Source: Hoplostethus atlanticus
Lineage: Eukaryota; Chordata; Actinopteri; Trachichthyiformes; Trachichthyidae
DNA length: 64,000 bases
Assembly (NCBI GenBank): GCA_034670405.1
Contig: JAXDDX010000038.1
Span: 3,595,501-3,659,500 of the forward strand
Direction: 5' to 3'
The notes under the pieces are model-generated. The model did no database searches. It had not been told where the DNA came from and worked only from the letters and a program-made list of their open reading frames with translations. Numbering within the stretch: position 1 is the first letter of the stretch; each line of letters begins with the position of its first letter. Position numbers and translations under genes: made by a program. Of this stretch, positions 38,801-62,459 are shown piece after piece.

Positions 38801-40615
38801 GTTATAGTCTTATAGTCTATAGACAACAGGAAGAAGTGAGATCCAGGGGGATGTAATTGTCTGTCATGCTCTTCAAGATGGCTAAATCAGATACATAGAT
38901 TTTCTATGTATCTGTATTTTCTTTTGATGTCAGTGGAGTATACTAAGCCTACATGGGACTAGTAGTTCAAAGTGTGGACAATAGGTGTGTTTGAACTGTT
39001 TTAATTCCTGGCATTTTTATTTTGCCCTTCCTACAGTGAGGCATCAAAGCATTTGGACAGGCCAGGGACCCATTTTTTGATGCTATGGCTCTGTACTCCA
39101 TTCATTTTGGAGATATAATTACACAATGACAGAGATCAAAGTACAGTCAGTCAGCTTTAATTTGACAGCATTTTAATCTATGTCTGAAGAACAGCAAAAC
39201 AATAGCACTTTTGGTGCATTGTGTCCATATTTAAGGGGTTAGAGATTTTTTTGTTTGAGATCTACATGAAGTATTTCATTCTATAAACGTAAAAAGGACA
39301 TTCTAGATATTTATTTGAAGGTGTATTTTTTTTTCTCAAATACTTCAGGCACCCTCAAATCCTGGCACCCACATAAGGGTTTCCCCAGGGTGGTAAAACT
39401 TGTTGGGTGGGTAATGTCGTGGACACAAGCGTGGTTGAGAGTTAAAGACTTTCTGGGAGCACAAAAACAACCTTTGGGGACAGACTACTGACAAGTACTG
39501 ACCCTGCGAGGAACACTCTCAGCACACTCTCCCGGACAGTGTAGATAGCACGTCTGTTTATAAGGTTGGTGACGTTAGCATACAGGCCTGTCACGTGATG
39601 AATAAAAAAAAATGTGAATACAGCTAATTTTAAGAAAACATATTTAATGTACTTTTGACACAAATCACTCGGTTAAGCCACCGCTGACCATGTAGGCCAT
39701 ATTAATAGTATTTGGATTTTATCTTGACAAATGCCTTTAACCTCAGCCACCTGACCTGCAGGTCTTACAAACTCTTGGGCACAATGCACGGCGCTTGGCT
39801 GACTAAAGATGCGAATTTGACCCAACCTGAAAAGCTCTTTTAAAGTGCGAATGACAGTAAACAAGCGGCATATGTAGGTTATGTAACTTCCCTATACTCC
39901 CATACTAGTCCCACAGTCAAATCGGGTAGCTAACCTTAGCTAATTTAGCTAACGCCGTAAGGCCCATTATCGGACAGAATGTTGCTAGCCCTGGTGACAG
40001 TTCCAACTTTCGCTAAAGCCCATCATGTGTCAGCATAACTATAACATGGTATAACAGTATACGTGTTTAACGTTCGTTTGTGTGACCTGTGTCTATTTTT
40101 CGTGGACGATTACGCGATGAAGCGCGAATAAACTTCGAGTCGAGAGCCTAGGTCCCTTATCTGACAAGCCACCAAGCCCTGTCGCGGCTCAGTACCTGTT
40201 TGGTGTTGTCCCTTCTTTTTTCTCCCACAACTACCTGTTGACAAGATGGAGATATGGGATGCGCCTGTCGGATTTGGTAAGCAGAGATCAAATTGAATTT
40301 CTACTGCTACTCCTACTATTTATGCCTCGGTTTAAAAAAATGACGTTGTTAAACCCTAGACAGGACGTGTCCGATAATGAATATCCCACCACTAATCATG
40401 GGCTGTCCGATAATGGACGCATTTCCGTTAAATTAGCTTGCTGATCGACACTTTCCTCGCAGTCAGTCAGACCTGTCAGTTCCTAACGCTACGAGGTCTG
40501 GGTGAACTCGGTCAGCTTACCGGTATCCACGGTTAGAGGCCCGCGGCGGAATCTGGTACACGTGAACCTCTGGCTTTACACAAAGTATCGACTCATAACT
40601 GTTGTCTTCTGCCAT
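35836..40615 (-). CDS. necap2: NECAP endocytosis-associated protein 2 (adaptin ear-binding coat-associated protein)
   Basis: Eight exons: 40521-40615, 38612-38712, 37452-37556, 37121-37202, 36531-36639, 36228-36372, 36015-36087 and 35836-35875. Joined, they give 249 residues (human NECAP2 about 263). NECAPs are clathrin-coat accessory proteins that regulate AP-1/AP-2 adaptors. The N-terminal PHear fold is seen in [46 protein letters not shown] and [20 protein letters not shown] Pro/Gly-rich linker follows. Two WxxF adaptor-binding motifs close the protein: WGDF and the terminal WVQF. The last exon encodes only 13 residues including the junction ([12 protein letters not shown]) and is easily missed. 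Without it, exon 7 would read to a TAG at 36011-36013. The necap2 rather than necap1 call rests mainly on synteny with crocc and szrd1/fbxo42. Confidence 0.92.
38713..40520 (-). other. necap2 intron 1
   Basis: 1.8-kb intron after the first coding exon. Apart from the putative Tc1-like relic I see nothing structured. Other sizeable introns of this gene (36640-37120, 37557-38611) are also without recognisable exons. Confidence 0.7.
39034..39370. mobile_element. Probable Tc1/mariner-like relic in necap2 intron 1
   Basis: TACAGTGAGGCATCAAAGCA followed by TTTGGACAGG resembles the terminal sequence of fish Tc1-like elements. The downstream AT-rich text (CTTTTGGTGCATTGTGTCC) resembles their internal spacer. 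No matching opposite terminus or transposase frame is visible, so it is a decayed or truncated copy at best. Confidence 0.35.
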
Positions 40616-41239
40616 TTTGTCAACTTTCTCTAACTACACTAACTTCCGAAATTCAATGGACGGCCGCTGCTTGATTGGAGAGAAGACCAGAGCCAGATGA
40701 GGCGTTGTGTTTAGTTAAAACAGCGCCTCGTCTGGTGAGGATGGTTCATGCTCATCCAAATAATAGGACTCACCGACTTAGAAATGCAGTGATCATTAAC
40801 TGATTTCACTCTGAAACATGGGGTTATTTCAACTCTTTTTTGACCTGTTAAATTGAACGATGTCTGATTTTTTATTTGACCTGTTTTTTATTGTGGGGAA
40901 AGCAATTATATTTCCCCAATGAAAAGTTTGAAAAGCGATGTCCTAGTAGTTCAGTGGGCAAGGGCACATACCATGTAGTGCAGTGTCATATGTTGATGTT
41001 AGGATGTTGATGCTCACGTCGTTTCTTGCATGTCATTCCCTCTCTCCCCATCATATTTCCTTTAGGTTTTCTACATAATAAAGCAGACATTTCAAGAATA
41101 ATCTTTCAAAAAGTTTGAAAATAATAGAAACTGAGTAGGCTTTACACAAGGGTTGGTAAATGACCTGACAGTAGGTCTTGGATTTGACAAATAATACTAA
41201 ACCTTCAAAAGTCTACACTGCAACTGGACAAAACTTGTT
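40616..41239. other. necap2 promoter side and intergenic DNA
   Basis: The necap2 promoter and 5' UTR lie immediately right of 40615. No upstream gene is recognised before the presumed szrd1 3' UTR. A decayed SINE occupies about 40935-41090. Confidence 0.45.
40935..41090 (+). repeat. Decayed tRNA-SINE related to the one at 20473
   Basis: TAGTTCAGTGGGCAAGGGCA resembles the tRNA head. TTGCATGTCATTCCCTCTCT and an ataataaag-type tail parallel the 3' body of the intact SINE in crocc. No clear B box or target duplication remains. Confidence 0.5.
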
Positions 41240-44200
41240 TAACTAGTTTACTGTAAGTATAAAATGGCTACCAAACTGAAGACAGCAAATATGTTGTCAA
41301 ATAAAAGTTGTCTTACTCTTAAATAAGCAATGCAGCTACTGAGGTTTTTGTAGTGGCTACTAAGTGCTACTAAGAGAAAATGATGAGGAGAATAGGAAAT
41401 ACATTGAGGACTGAAATTCTGCAGCATGTGAGCTAGACACCAGAAACACCAGTGGCTTACAACTGGGCTACAGTATGGTATCCAATCATTACATGCATAG
41501 GATGATAATAACACTTCATTGCATGATAGGGAAATAATATGTTGACATGTTCAGATAGAAAGCACAGACCAGTTAAAGGCCTAATCGAGAAGTGTAATTT
41601 GGCACCATTTGAGTTACTTAGTTTATTTCACTCTTGACAAATCAGCAAATCCTACCTTTCAAAAAATCTAGGTTAACAAGGATAACAATTGGCATCAAAA
41701 AAGTAACACATTCCAGGCTACCTCACAAAATATTAAAAAAAGAGCTGCATAGTTGTATTTTGTCTTTTTACTTTATTAAAGGGTACTCAGAAATTCCATT
41801 AGTATTTTTCAAGTTTCAAAATGACAAGAAAATGACTCAACCTGGTTCAGTTTACGAGCTTTACCCATATATACTGCCCCCCCAATTATTGTATACTATT
41901 TGATAAAACAGAAATACAAATACAGCTACTTCAGCAACTTCATATATTTGCGGCCGCAAATGTCATCACAAATTAACTGTTTGAGTTTTAAGGACTTCAA
42001 TACCCAGATATCAGTCACTCATCTGACCTCTGTCTTCTACTTAGTGACTGGTGGAAGTAGTGAAGAAAATCTTTCTGCCGCAGTATCAGCCATCGTTGGT
42101 GAGTCCAGGTTTCTCTTGACAGAGCGCTCGTGCACTGTTGTTTAGAAGCAAGTTTTGTAATTTGCTCTGTTTCAATTCATCACTTCCTGTGCACTGATAA
42201 GCTTTCCAATCAGTGATCATACCCTAGAACAGAAATTAATTTGGGCAAATAGGCCAAATCTAGGGCATCTCAATTAGGGGGGATGGATACACAGCTCCAC
42301 TTTGTGATTTAAGCTGATAAAATGGTTTTACTTTTACATTAAAATCTTGCCTAGTGAGCTTTAAAGTGTCTAAATTAATTAGGGCTCTTTTAATGAGTTA
42401 TTCCAAACAGCAAACCTACTGCAAGTGCACTAGGAAATACAACTCTTAAAAATAAATGAGTACTACTTTCAAACTAACCATCACTGTCCACTCGAAAGTA
42501 CCTGCAAAAATATATTATAATATATTGTACGGCCAAATTGCTGAAATGGTAGGGTGTGGCGAGGGAGTAAATATAACATCCAAGAGTACCAACTTGAATG
42601 ACTTTTGAAACAGCGGCTGTTAAACCAAAGAGATAATTTAAGGCGTACAAAACTCAACATATGAAGTTTATTACTTACCAGATCACTTAAGTTTGAATTT
42701 CGGCCACATATATTGAAAATGTGTTCTCTGCCATAAGGTTTTCTAAGAATCCGGCACAATACTGCAAATTAACTACAGCATTTGATTAGAGTCCCTGTCT
42801 GTTGAATTCATGGTTTGATGACTCTTATTCCAAGACTGTTCCAAAAATTCCTGGTGATTTCCCAATCAATGAGAAACACAGGAAAGACATATACCAAGGT
42901 TTGGCAGTGTAGAATTTAACTTAATTGTAAAAGACACTAATAAAAAGATGACATTGGCCTTCCAGTGTGTCCATGTTTTTGTGTTTCATCACAAATTTAC
43001 CTGACCATAAATGGTTAGGCAAAAAGAATGTTTGCCAAAAATGGCAGGGCCTGGCAAACTTCTTGGATGCAGCCAACAATCTGGAGTCAGAAATGAGAAG
43101 GTTAATTTTCTTCTGATTAGAGCAGTCAACGTTCAGTTTTTGGCATCATTTGGCTATGTCACTCTCCATGCTGGGCACCAGCTAGTACTTCTTGAAGCAT
43201 TTACCAACCTCCTTTCCATACCACACAAGAAAGGGATTGTAATTGGTGCAAAAAGAGACCACACTTTTCTTTGCTAGACAGATGTGTTACAGTTAGCAGT
43301 AAGAGAGGTCCAGCTTGCTAGGCTGATTAGAAACAGGAAGGCAACACAAATGGGGATATTTATACATTACTTGCTTCCAATCTTTAAAAATGACACTACC
43401 AATATATTTTTTCTATGCAGGCTAAACCATCTAGTTTCTTATACACCACTGATGTCCTGACTTGAACATACTATTTTTATCTCAGAAACAAAAACAGACA
43501 TTAAAGAAACAATGTAAACTGTTTAAAACAAGAAATATTTGATAGTTTGAAACAAACACAGCACAGGTAGTTAGGCAATTTGTAAAAAATAATCCAGGGA
43601 GTAATCTCATAATTATTGCTTGAACAACCTTAAACTTAGTGTCACTCTGTCCCTCCCATCCATAATCTTTGGCCATAGGCTGTGTGCCCACCGGGCATGT
43701 CTTTTCTCACCAGCAGTGCTCAAACAGAAGCACTGGTTCTGGCCACTGCTGTTGCTATGCAACTATTAAAAAACCCATTTGAAGCACAGTGCACTTTCAC
43801 TAAAAGTTGAGAAACATGCTAATCTCTCAGCACTGTCAAGCACTACATTTCCATTGAAAACCAGAAAAAGAAGCCAGTGCTGTCCAGACAGGTCCCCGGT
43901 GGACACACAGCCATACTCCACCTTCCATCAGGGGAAAGGCCAGCTCCTTCGCTCCTTATTCTCTTACTCTTCTTATTCTCCCTGGAGGGCTACAAACCCG
44001 ATGCCCTGGCTCTCAGAAGGCCAATGACAGAGTAGGGGAATCATAGGGCACCTCATGGTAGATCATAGGAAGTATCACAGTGTGTAGGGACCTGAGGCAA
44101 TACCCTGTTCACAGTGTGGAACAGAGGGGGTTTCAGATCCCGGGCTGATTTCTGCCAGCCCCTTGCAATGTTCCACACAGGGAAGAGGCAAAGCGCATGC

Positions 44201-44397
44201 CAGTAAGCAGAGTGGAGAGGGTAGGATTGTTCATCTCATTGCGTGTTACAGCTTCATACTTCTAATGTCTGTCAACTTTTATGTCATCCCACCACTCTGC
44301 TCTTCATACACAATGCCACCCATACAACCTCTTTAATTGCCACCCTACATGCCCACTTGGGCGAGATGGCTGATTCCTCACAGCAGTCAGCTCATAT
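41240..44397 (-). other. Long szrd1 3' UTR / downstream flank
   Basis: More than 3 kb separates the szrd1 stop from the next recognised feature. It is AT-rich and contains no recognisable coding exon on either strand. Several minus-strand AATAAA/ATTAAA candidates occur (for example plus-strand TTTATT near 41622). SZRD1 transcripts are known to have long 3' UTRs in mammals, so much of this may be transcribed; that is inference. Confidence 0.4.
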
Positions 44398-46989
44398 TTA
44401 TCTGCAGAGGCGGAAGCCTGAGGTGCCATCTGGGCCAGTTGGTTGACGGATCACTTGATTGTTTGGACAAACTGGTTCTGATGTTTGCTGCGTATTCACA
44501 TGAATTTGCCTGACAATAGGAGGAGAGGTGAAGAATTACTAAACAGTGTTTTTTCACTCTTAACTTAAATCTCTTAGATCTACATATGTTCTTAATTAAT
44601 AACTGATGTGCAGGTTTGTTACCTGTCCTGGCATGGTTTGTCCTGAGGCATATCTTCAGAAGTCGCACTACCCAAAATCCTTTTTCGGGCTTCTGCATAC
44701 TCTGCCTCCCGCTGGGCCAAAGACTTCATATGCTGAGAAGGACGGGAGTAGGATGCAGGGTTTCCGGTAGTACCATTATTTGAAGGACGCTTCAAAATTC
44801 TGATTTGTGGTGGGGGTGCTGCAGGCAGAGAGTCATCCTGGATTACAATAGCAGTCCGCATAGGTGAGCCACCCAAACTCAAGCTGGACTTCCTGCATAA
44901 GAAAATTGTGAAAGGAATTGTTGAAAAACTTTGCATTTGTCTTAATACCTTTTATTACCTGTTTTTCTAAATAAATTATTTTCTGTTAGCTTACTTTGCT
45001 TCCTGATTTATTTTCAGTTTAGCCTCAAGTCGTCTCTCTATTTCCTGTAGAGAAAAAAAACAAAAGAGAAAAAGCACTTGAGTATGAGTTATATGAGATG
45101 TGTCAGCTATAAATAACTAATTTCTATAAATAATCAATTTTTTCTGTATAACAATCAAGAAAAGATTAAAAAAGCAAGATTTTCTAAGCCACTTGGGAAA
45201 ACATACTTTTTTAAAAAGAGTTTATGACATAATTGAATCATTACCAAAAAACAAATATAGCTCTGTTCGGGGATACTCACCCATTAAATCTCTGGCCCAG
45301 CAATCCTTCCACATAGTACACATAACCGTGTATTTTGATATTTTTGTGTACGGAGTAGGCCCATTCTATACTAAGCTGTAGGCACAGACCTGTGTGCACT
45401 ATGTGTACACTGTTGAACACACTGTTGTATATTTTGTATGTTAACAGGTTACTGGTCAGGGCCTAAATGAGCACTTAAAGATGTGATTCTCATTCTTTGC
45501 GCAAAGTATTCTTGATGGTAGTTCAAAGTCTTATCTGGGCAAAGCCTTTAAATGCAGCATTACATGCATATCCTGTTCACAACAATGTCTTTATAAGTCA
45601 ATAAAATGAGCCTTCCAAATATTACCATGGAAACAGAGCTTATGCAAACAACAAAAACCATCAGTAAACAAGATAAATTGTATAAATATCTCAGTATCAC
45701 AGGTAATATCAGCATATCCCAGCTATCCGATTCAGGTTTCTCATAATTGGGTTAAGAGCTTACCCGGTATACTGTAAATGGGATGTTAACATGCAGCAAC
45801 TCTAAAGCGGAATACTTGAATACCCCAAATATTGATGTATTGGCAATCAAATAAACACAATCAATACATATGGACCAAACTCATTCTGTGTTCACACAAT
45901 ATGGGGTAACGTTATAGCACAACCTGGTTTGCACTTATCAGAGCAACTACTTCAAATTGTACTTCCAAGAGTACTAAACTTCCTCTTTTGCTGACATGCT
46001 GAAGGTTTCAGGTCTAAAGCAGCATGCTCTCCAATACCAGGCTAAAATAGGTCATCCCTATGGCTGGGTAATGATTCAATATTATCATTTATCGTCTCTC
46101 GATAGAATCATATTGTGAAGAAATAACGATATTGAGTTATTGTGATACACATTGCTGTTGTCTAAATTAGTGATGAAATGCAAGTACTCTTTACATTAAA
46201 AATGCCTCACAAAATGCGATCTGCAACAAAGTACAGAACATTATTTGAAAATTACAGTTTTATCATACTTTATATTACCATGCAGTTCAATGTGATGAGC
46301 ATCATTTGGTTATTTAACATGTTTTGCGTTTGTTAGCAGATATTGTCATATATCGAAATAACTTAATTATGTCCCCCACTAGTCCGTACAGAAGACTTTC
46401 TACGATACTAAAAGCTGAAACAGAGCCATATGTAAAATGTCAGAAAACAAGACAAGCTGACTTAGTTTTCAATCTTTTTCACAGGCAAACATCTGTTAGA
46501 GCCAATCCAAAATAATAGCTTCTTATTCAACTAATGGGTCTACATTAAGGTAACGTTACAGAGGGGTGTTATTGCGCTTAAAGTCATTTCCGCACTGGCA
46601 GGGCCAAACAACTGCGAGAGGTATGGGGATATCGACCAACCTGAACTTTCCTAAATGTAATTAGGACTTGGGAGTTACGACCGGTTTTCCGAAAGGAAAC
46701 TCGTTTTCCAGCATATGAAATGAACACAGGCTCAGTAGCCTTAACCCTGCTGTGGGGCCGAGGGGCCTGCAAGGCACAGCCAGGAAGGCAAGCTGATTAC
46801 TTTGATAAGAAAATACGTTTTGTGTGTCTGAAAGCCCCAACTCTTACAACGTATCAGTAACGCTAGCTAGCTAGCTGTCTGGCCGTTAATCTTAAATCAA
46901 GTTACAATCTTGCTAGCAGAATATGTAGCCTTTCTCACCCCGCTATCCGCCGCCTCTTCCCAGCTCTCTGCAACCTCTTCATCCTCCAT
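44398..46989 (-). CDS. szrd1: SUZ RNA-binding domain-containing protein (SZRD1)
   Basis: Four exons: 46939-46989, 44995-45044, 44623-44892 and 44398-44509, in phase. They give 160 residues (human about 152). The start is [17 protein letters not shown], followed by [17 protein letters not shown]. The SUZ domain core is visible as [20 protein letters not shown] (residues about 49-68) and [19 protein letters not shown]. The SUZ-C motif [14 protein letters not shown] closes the protein, which ends GFRLCR. SUZ/SUZ-C motifs bind RNA and help localise proteins to RNP granules; the cellular role of SZRD1 is poorly defined. The 1.9-kb intron 1 holds repeat-like sequence. The gene is divergent to fbxo42, with a LINE between them. 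Confidence 0.95.
45045..46059 (-). other. szrd1 intron 1, 3' part
   Basis: AT-rich intron sequence with no recognisable exon or repeat family. Confidence 0.65.
46060..46370. repeat. Probable DNA-transposon-derived repeat in szrd1 intron 1
   Basis: GGCTGGGTAATGATTCAATA and the downstream ACGATATTGAGTTATTGTGA resemble the 'gggctgggcgatatatcgatat' type of fish interspersed repeat. A second CATATATCG-like patch lies near 46350. The copy is degenerate and the boundaries are rough. Confidence 0.4.
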
Positions 46990-47819
46990 GTTTACAAAAT
47001 CGGTCTGTTTCTTCTTCGGCTCTGGCTAGTTCCCATTCATGCAGAGGACGGTCGGCCTTCACGTAGTAGAGAGCTCAGGCTCAGCAACTGTGCACGGAGT
47101 TGAACTTCGCTAACTTTTACGTTAAAATACAGAGGCAGCTAAATGCTAAATGAATAGAATCGCAGGCTTTCTCTCGCTATGTGTTACTGCTCCGCCGACG
47201 ACAGTCTCCCTAACTGCCTGTTACTTTAAATTCAGCGTCACGTCCACCTCGGGTATTTCTAAAGTGGTCCCTGACATCGTCCACGTAGTGCTCAGACCAA
47301 CGATTTCTTGCTACACATCGCTGGTCATCGTTTGCTAGGTCAGACTTTAATGCTGAGGCAGCGTCTCTTTGGAACTTATATCACTGAAAAAAATGCCACG
47401 GAAAAGGAGTTGGACATGGATTTGCGTATTATTTACGTCCCGACGCTGACATGATTTTAATACAGACTGTGACAATGTTTAACTTAACTAGGTAGTATAT
47501 TTGCCTCCAACTGTTAATACATGGTGACACACACTAACAGACTATAAACAGAGTCGTTGCTGGACAACTGAAGCACTGGGTTACCAAGGCTTCGGAGTCG
47601 GGAGCGCGCACTGTCCTCTATATCAATGGGAACTTGTTAGCAATCTTCTTCTTGTATAACTTTGTATAGCAGATGGTCAATAACTTCTTGGTGCATTACC
47701 GCCACCAACTGGAATGTAAGTCATTACATTCCCAGGCAGGACCCTCTAGCCACTCCCAAATCTAGATTAAATTAAAGAGCTTCTTAAAGACAGACAGCCT
47801 CTCGAAGTTGTTTTCCCCT
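46990..47819. other. szrd1 upstream region
   Basis: It contains the szrd1 5' UTR and promoter (no TATA seen). ORFs such as 47150-47338 have no recognisable similarity. Confidence 0.45.
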
Positions 47820-49770
47820 TTGTTATTCTTGTCATTTTTCATGCAGAACAGCATGAGAGAGGTGTGGTCTGGCATGAAAACCATCACTGGCTACAATGTG
47901 GCCAGCCAGCCGATGGATGGGAGCCGAGCCAGGGCCGACGAGTATAACTTGTTTTTCAACAGGTTTGACTCAAGACCCCTGCCCAACTATCCCCCGTCAC
48001 ACCTTCTCTCCCCCCTGCTGCCCCACCTTCATACTCCCCTGTGGCTCCACCATCCCCTAGTCCCACTCCCCTCTCTTCCCTTCCCCCTGGATTCTCAACC
48101 TCAACACAACCATACATCAGCATCACATCCGACCAGGTGAAGAGGCAGCTGAAGAGGCTCCATGCAGGCAAGGTAGCAGGCCCTGATGGTATCAAACCAG
48201 AGCTTGAGGAGCTGTGTGGAGTACTCCAGCACATCTTCAACCTGAGCCTGAGCCTTGAAAGGGTCCCACTGTTGTGGAAGACTTCCTGCCTGCTCCCTGT
48301 GCCTAAGAAAGGGCGTCCCAGTGTCTTGAACAACTACAGACTTGTGGCGCTGACTTCCCACATCATGAAGACCCTTGAAAGGCTTGGTGACCTTGATTAT
48401 AGACTACCTGACTGGCAGACCACAGTATGTGAGGCTGCATGGCTGTGTGTCAGATCTGGTGGTCAGTAGTACTCTCGGCCTGGTATGGCAGCTGTACCGC
48501 CCTCAAACGGAAGGCGCTGCAGAGGGTGGTGAACGCTGCACGACGCATCACCAGGTCGGAGCTGCCCTCCATGGAGGTCCTCTATCACCAGCGTAGCAGG
48601 AAGAAGGCCAGCAAGATCCTTAAGGATCCTTTCCACCCCAGCCACAAGCTGTTCTGCCTGCTGCCCTCAGGCAGACGGTTTCGCAGCATCCGGACTCGCA
48701 CCACCAGATTCAAAGACAGTTTTTTCCCACAGGCCATCAGGCTCCTGAACAAACACACCTGAGCCCCCCCCCCCCCCCACGCACAACAGGCCACTTTACT
48801 TCTAGGACACTTTACACTCTGCTACACTTTATAATTTATAACTTTTGTACTTTCATAACTTTGTACTTTTATAAACTTGTACTTTTATATTTGTTTTTAG
48901 CACTAGCGTAGGGTGCCATAGAGGCATAAGAATTTCATTGTCAACTTTTGCTTTTGTGAATGTTTGTGCATATGACAATAAAAAACCTTGAACCTTGAAC
49001 CTTGAACCTACATGAGCCCCCAAGGGAACCGTCCTGGCTCCATTCCTGTTCACTCTTTACACATCCGACTTTAGGTATGATACTGAGTCATGCCGCTTGC
49101 AGAAGTTCTCAGACAACTCTGCAATTATTGGATGTGTCAGGGGGGTCAGGAGGGGAGTACAGAGGACTGGTTGGTGACTTTGTTGAGTGGTGCAACCAGA
49201 ATCATCTGCAGCTCAACGTGGGTAAAACAAGATGGTGGTGGATTTCAGGAGGACTAAGACACCAATCAACCCATTTCCATCCGAGGGGAGGACGTCGACT
49301 CGATGCAGTCCTACAGGTACCTAGGAGTGCACCTGTATAGCAAGCTGGACTGGAGTGGGAACACTGAGTCTACATACAGTAATACGTTCAGCATGGTTCT
49401 ACATAGTTGAAGGGCCAGAGCCGACTCTACTTCCTGAGGAGGCTCAGGTCCTTCAACGTATGTAGAACCATGCTGAACATGTTCTATCAGTCGATGGTGG
49501 CAAGTGCCCTTTTCTTTGCGGTTGTGTGCTGGGGCAGCAGCATAAAAACCGGCAGACACCATATAGACAAACTGCTGAGGAAGGCGGAGTCTGTCCTGGG
49601 GGTCAGCCTGATCCCAGTGAAAGTGGTGGCTGAGAGGAGAATGTTGGTCAAACTGCTGGCCATCGTGGACAATGTCTCTCACCCACTTCACGACACTTGC
49701 CCCCCCCACACACCAAGAACTACAACTGCACATTCTCACTTTTTGCACAATTCACTTTTTTTTTAGGATC
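47820..49770 (+). mobile_element. Degenerate L2-like LINE (reverse transcriptase), interrupted by a second LINE
   Basis: Plus-strand reading frames give successive parts of a non-LTR reverse transcriptase with frameshifts. The linker region (MREVWSGMKTITGYN) comes first, then SITSDQVKRQLKRLHAGKVA and GPDGIKPELEELC. LLPVPKKGRPSVLNNYRLVA and YLTGRPQYVRLHGCVSDLV follow up to about 48472. After an intruding segment the same RT resumes at about 49011 as APQGTVLAPFLFTLYTSDF, LQLNVGKT, YRYLGVHLYSKLDWS and LYFLRRLRSFNVCRTML. It continues through VVCWGSSIKTGRHHIDKLL to DNVSHPLHDT. The endonuclease domain is missing, so the copy is 5'-truncated. It fills most of the szrd1-fbxo42 interval, in fbxo42 sense. 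The L2 clade assignment is from memory of fish LINE sequences. Confidence 0.85.
48473..49010 (+). mobile_element. 5'-truncated LINE 3' end nested inside the LINE at 47820
   Basis: About 540 bp encode the C-terminus of another L2-like ORF2: SAWYGSCTALKRKALQRVV, LPSMEVLYHQRSRKKASKI, LFCLLPSGRRFRSIRTRTTR, DSFFPQAIRLLNKHT and a stop at 48760-48762. A 3' UTR follows, with poly(C), AATAAAAAACC and a (CCTTGAA)3 tail. The host RT reads VSDLVVSS immediately before and APQGT immediately after. A TAC at both joints may be a minimal target duplication. Confidence 0.8.
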
Positions 49771-55764
<5,994 letters not shown>

Positions 55765-56362
55765 TGCAGCCACAGGCGGGATTAGGACGACAGACGATAC
55801 AGACTGTGACCATACAAGGGAATTGACACACAAGGCCTTTTTCCTGTAGAAAGGATTATGGGGGAAAAAACATAATCATTGTTAGATGTTCCACTTCAGA
55901 CTTACACTACTCTCCCTTCTGCCTACTGCAAGCATTCAAAAAAATATATACAATTTAACTACACTTTGATAACAGCATTTGGAAGAATGAAAATCCTGAC
56001 TTGACCGTGTGTGAGTGTGTGAGTGTGTGTATGCAGCGATTAGAGGACAGGACTTTTTCATTGTTCCCAAAGGGTGATCTACCGTAGAACGACGTTCCTG
56101 TTTTTCTGTATCTCCCTGCTCTGCTCTTAAAAGAGAAAAGTTGGAAGAAGGGACACCGTTAAGAGGAACAGATGATGACTACCTTGCTTTTTTATCACTC
56201 TTTAAGCCTGCATTGTTTACATTGAAAACAAATTGCGAGTGTGTGCGTGCGTGTGTTATTATGTGAGCATGGTGGTCGTTAAAGTTGTGTGTTGACTAAT
56301 GTGTAGGGGGGCCATGGTGGGTGAAAGATGTTGCATTGTACTATAAACAGTTAAACAATAAA
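55765..56362 (+). other. fbxo42 3' UTR
   Basis: Extends from the stop codon to AATAAA at 56357-56362. No coding sequence is seen. Confidence 0.65.
56357..56362 (+). terminator. Poly(A) signal for fbxo42
   Basis: AATAAA about 590 bp after the stop codon, followed by a GT/T-rich stretch. Confidence 0.6.
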
Positions 56363-61875
<5,513 letters not shown>

Positions 61876-62459
61876 AACACCCAAATGAGTGTATGTGATT
61901 GAGTCGAGTTGTAGCTACCTGAGTGGTTCATCAATAAAGTACAAACACTGAATTTTATAACTGACTTGTCTTGTCCCAAAAAGTGAGGAAGATGGATGAA
62001 CACTCAATTACTTGACAAAAATCGATACATATTGCACATACTGCCTGAGTAGCTGCTGTAAAAATCTCAGATACATGAAGTTTGTAATGTTGTAATGTTG
62101 AACTATCAGGTTTTACCTTAATACCTCAAAGGAAGAATTTACAAGCCATCTGGATCTATTGAACTTTCTTCCCAGCTTGCAGCAGAGAAATGAAATGAAA
62201 TGAGAGCCGTGAGACCCATATGGCTTGAAAGCTTATCAATGGAAAGCCGATGACCTGAAGATCTACTCTAATGAAACAGTTTGGATTATTAAGACATGCT
62301 TTGTATTCCAGGTGTATAGTCCAAAATTGCTGGTCTAATTTTTCAGTTTGGTTTTTTTGCCTGTTGTGTGTAAAAAATGAGATTTGATGTGAATAATATT
62401 TTTATTTACTGAAATTTGAACAATTTGTATTTTAAGTCTTTGAATAGAAGGTTAATAAA
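61876..62459 (+). other. slc25a34 3' UTR with two poly(A) signals
   Basis: AATAAA at 61933-61938 (58 bp after the stop) and again at 62454-62459, so short and long transcript ends are possible. Confidence 0.55.

Noticed and set aside
47820-49770. A host gene encoding a reverse-transcriptase-like protein
   Set aside because: Frameshifts, stops, a truncated 5' end and a nested insertion mark it as LINE debris.
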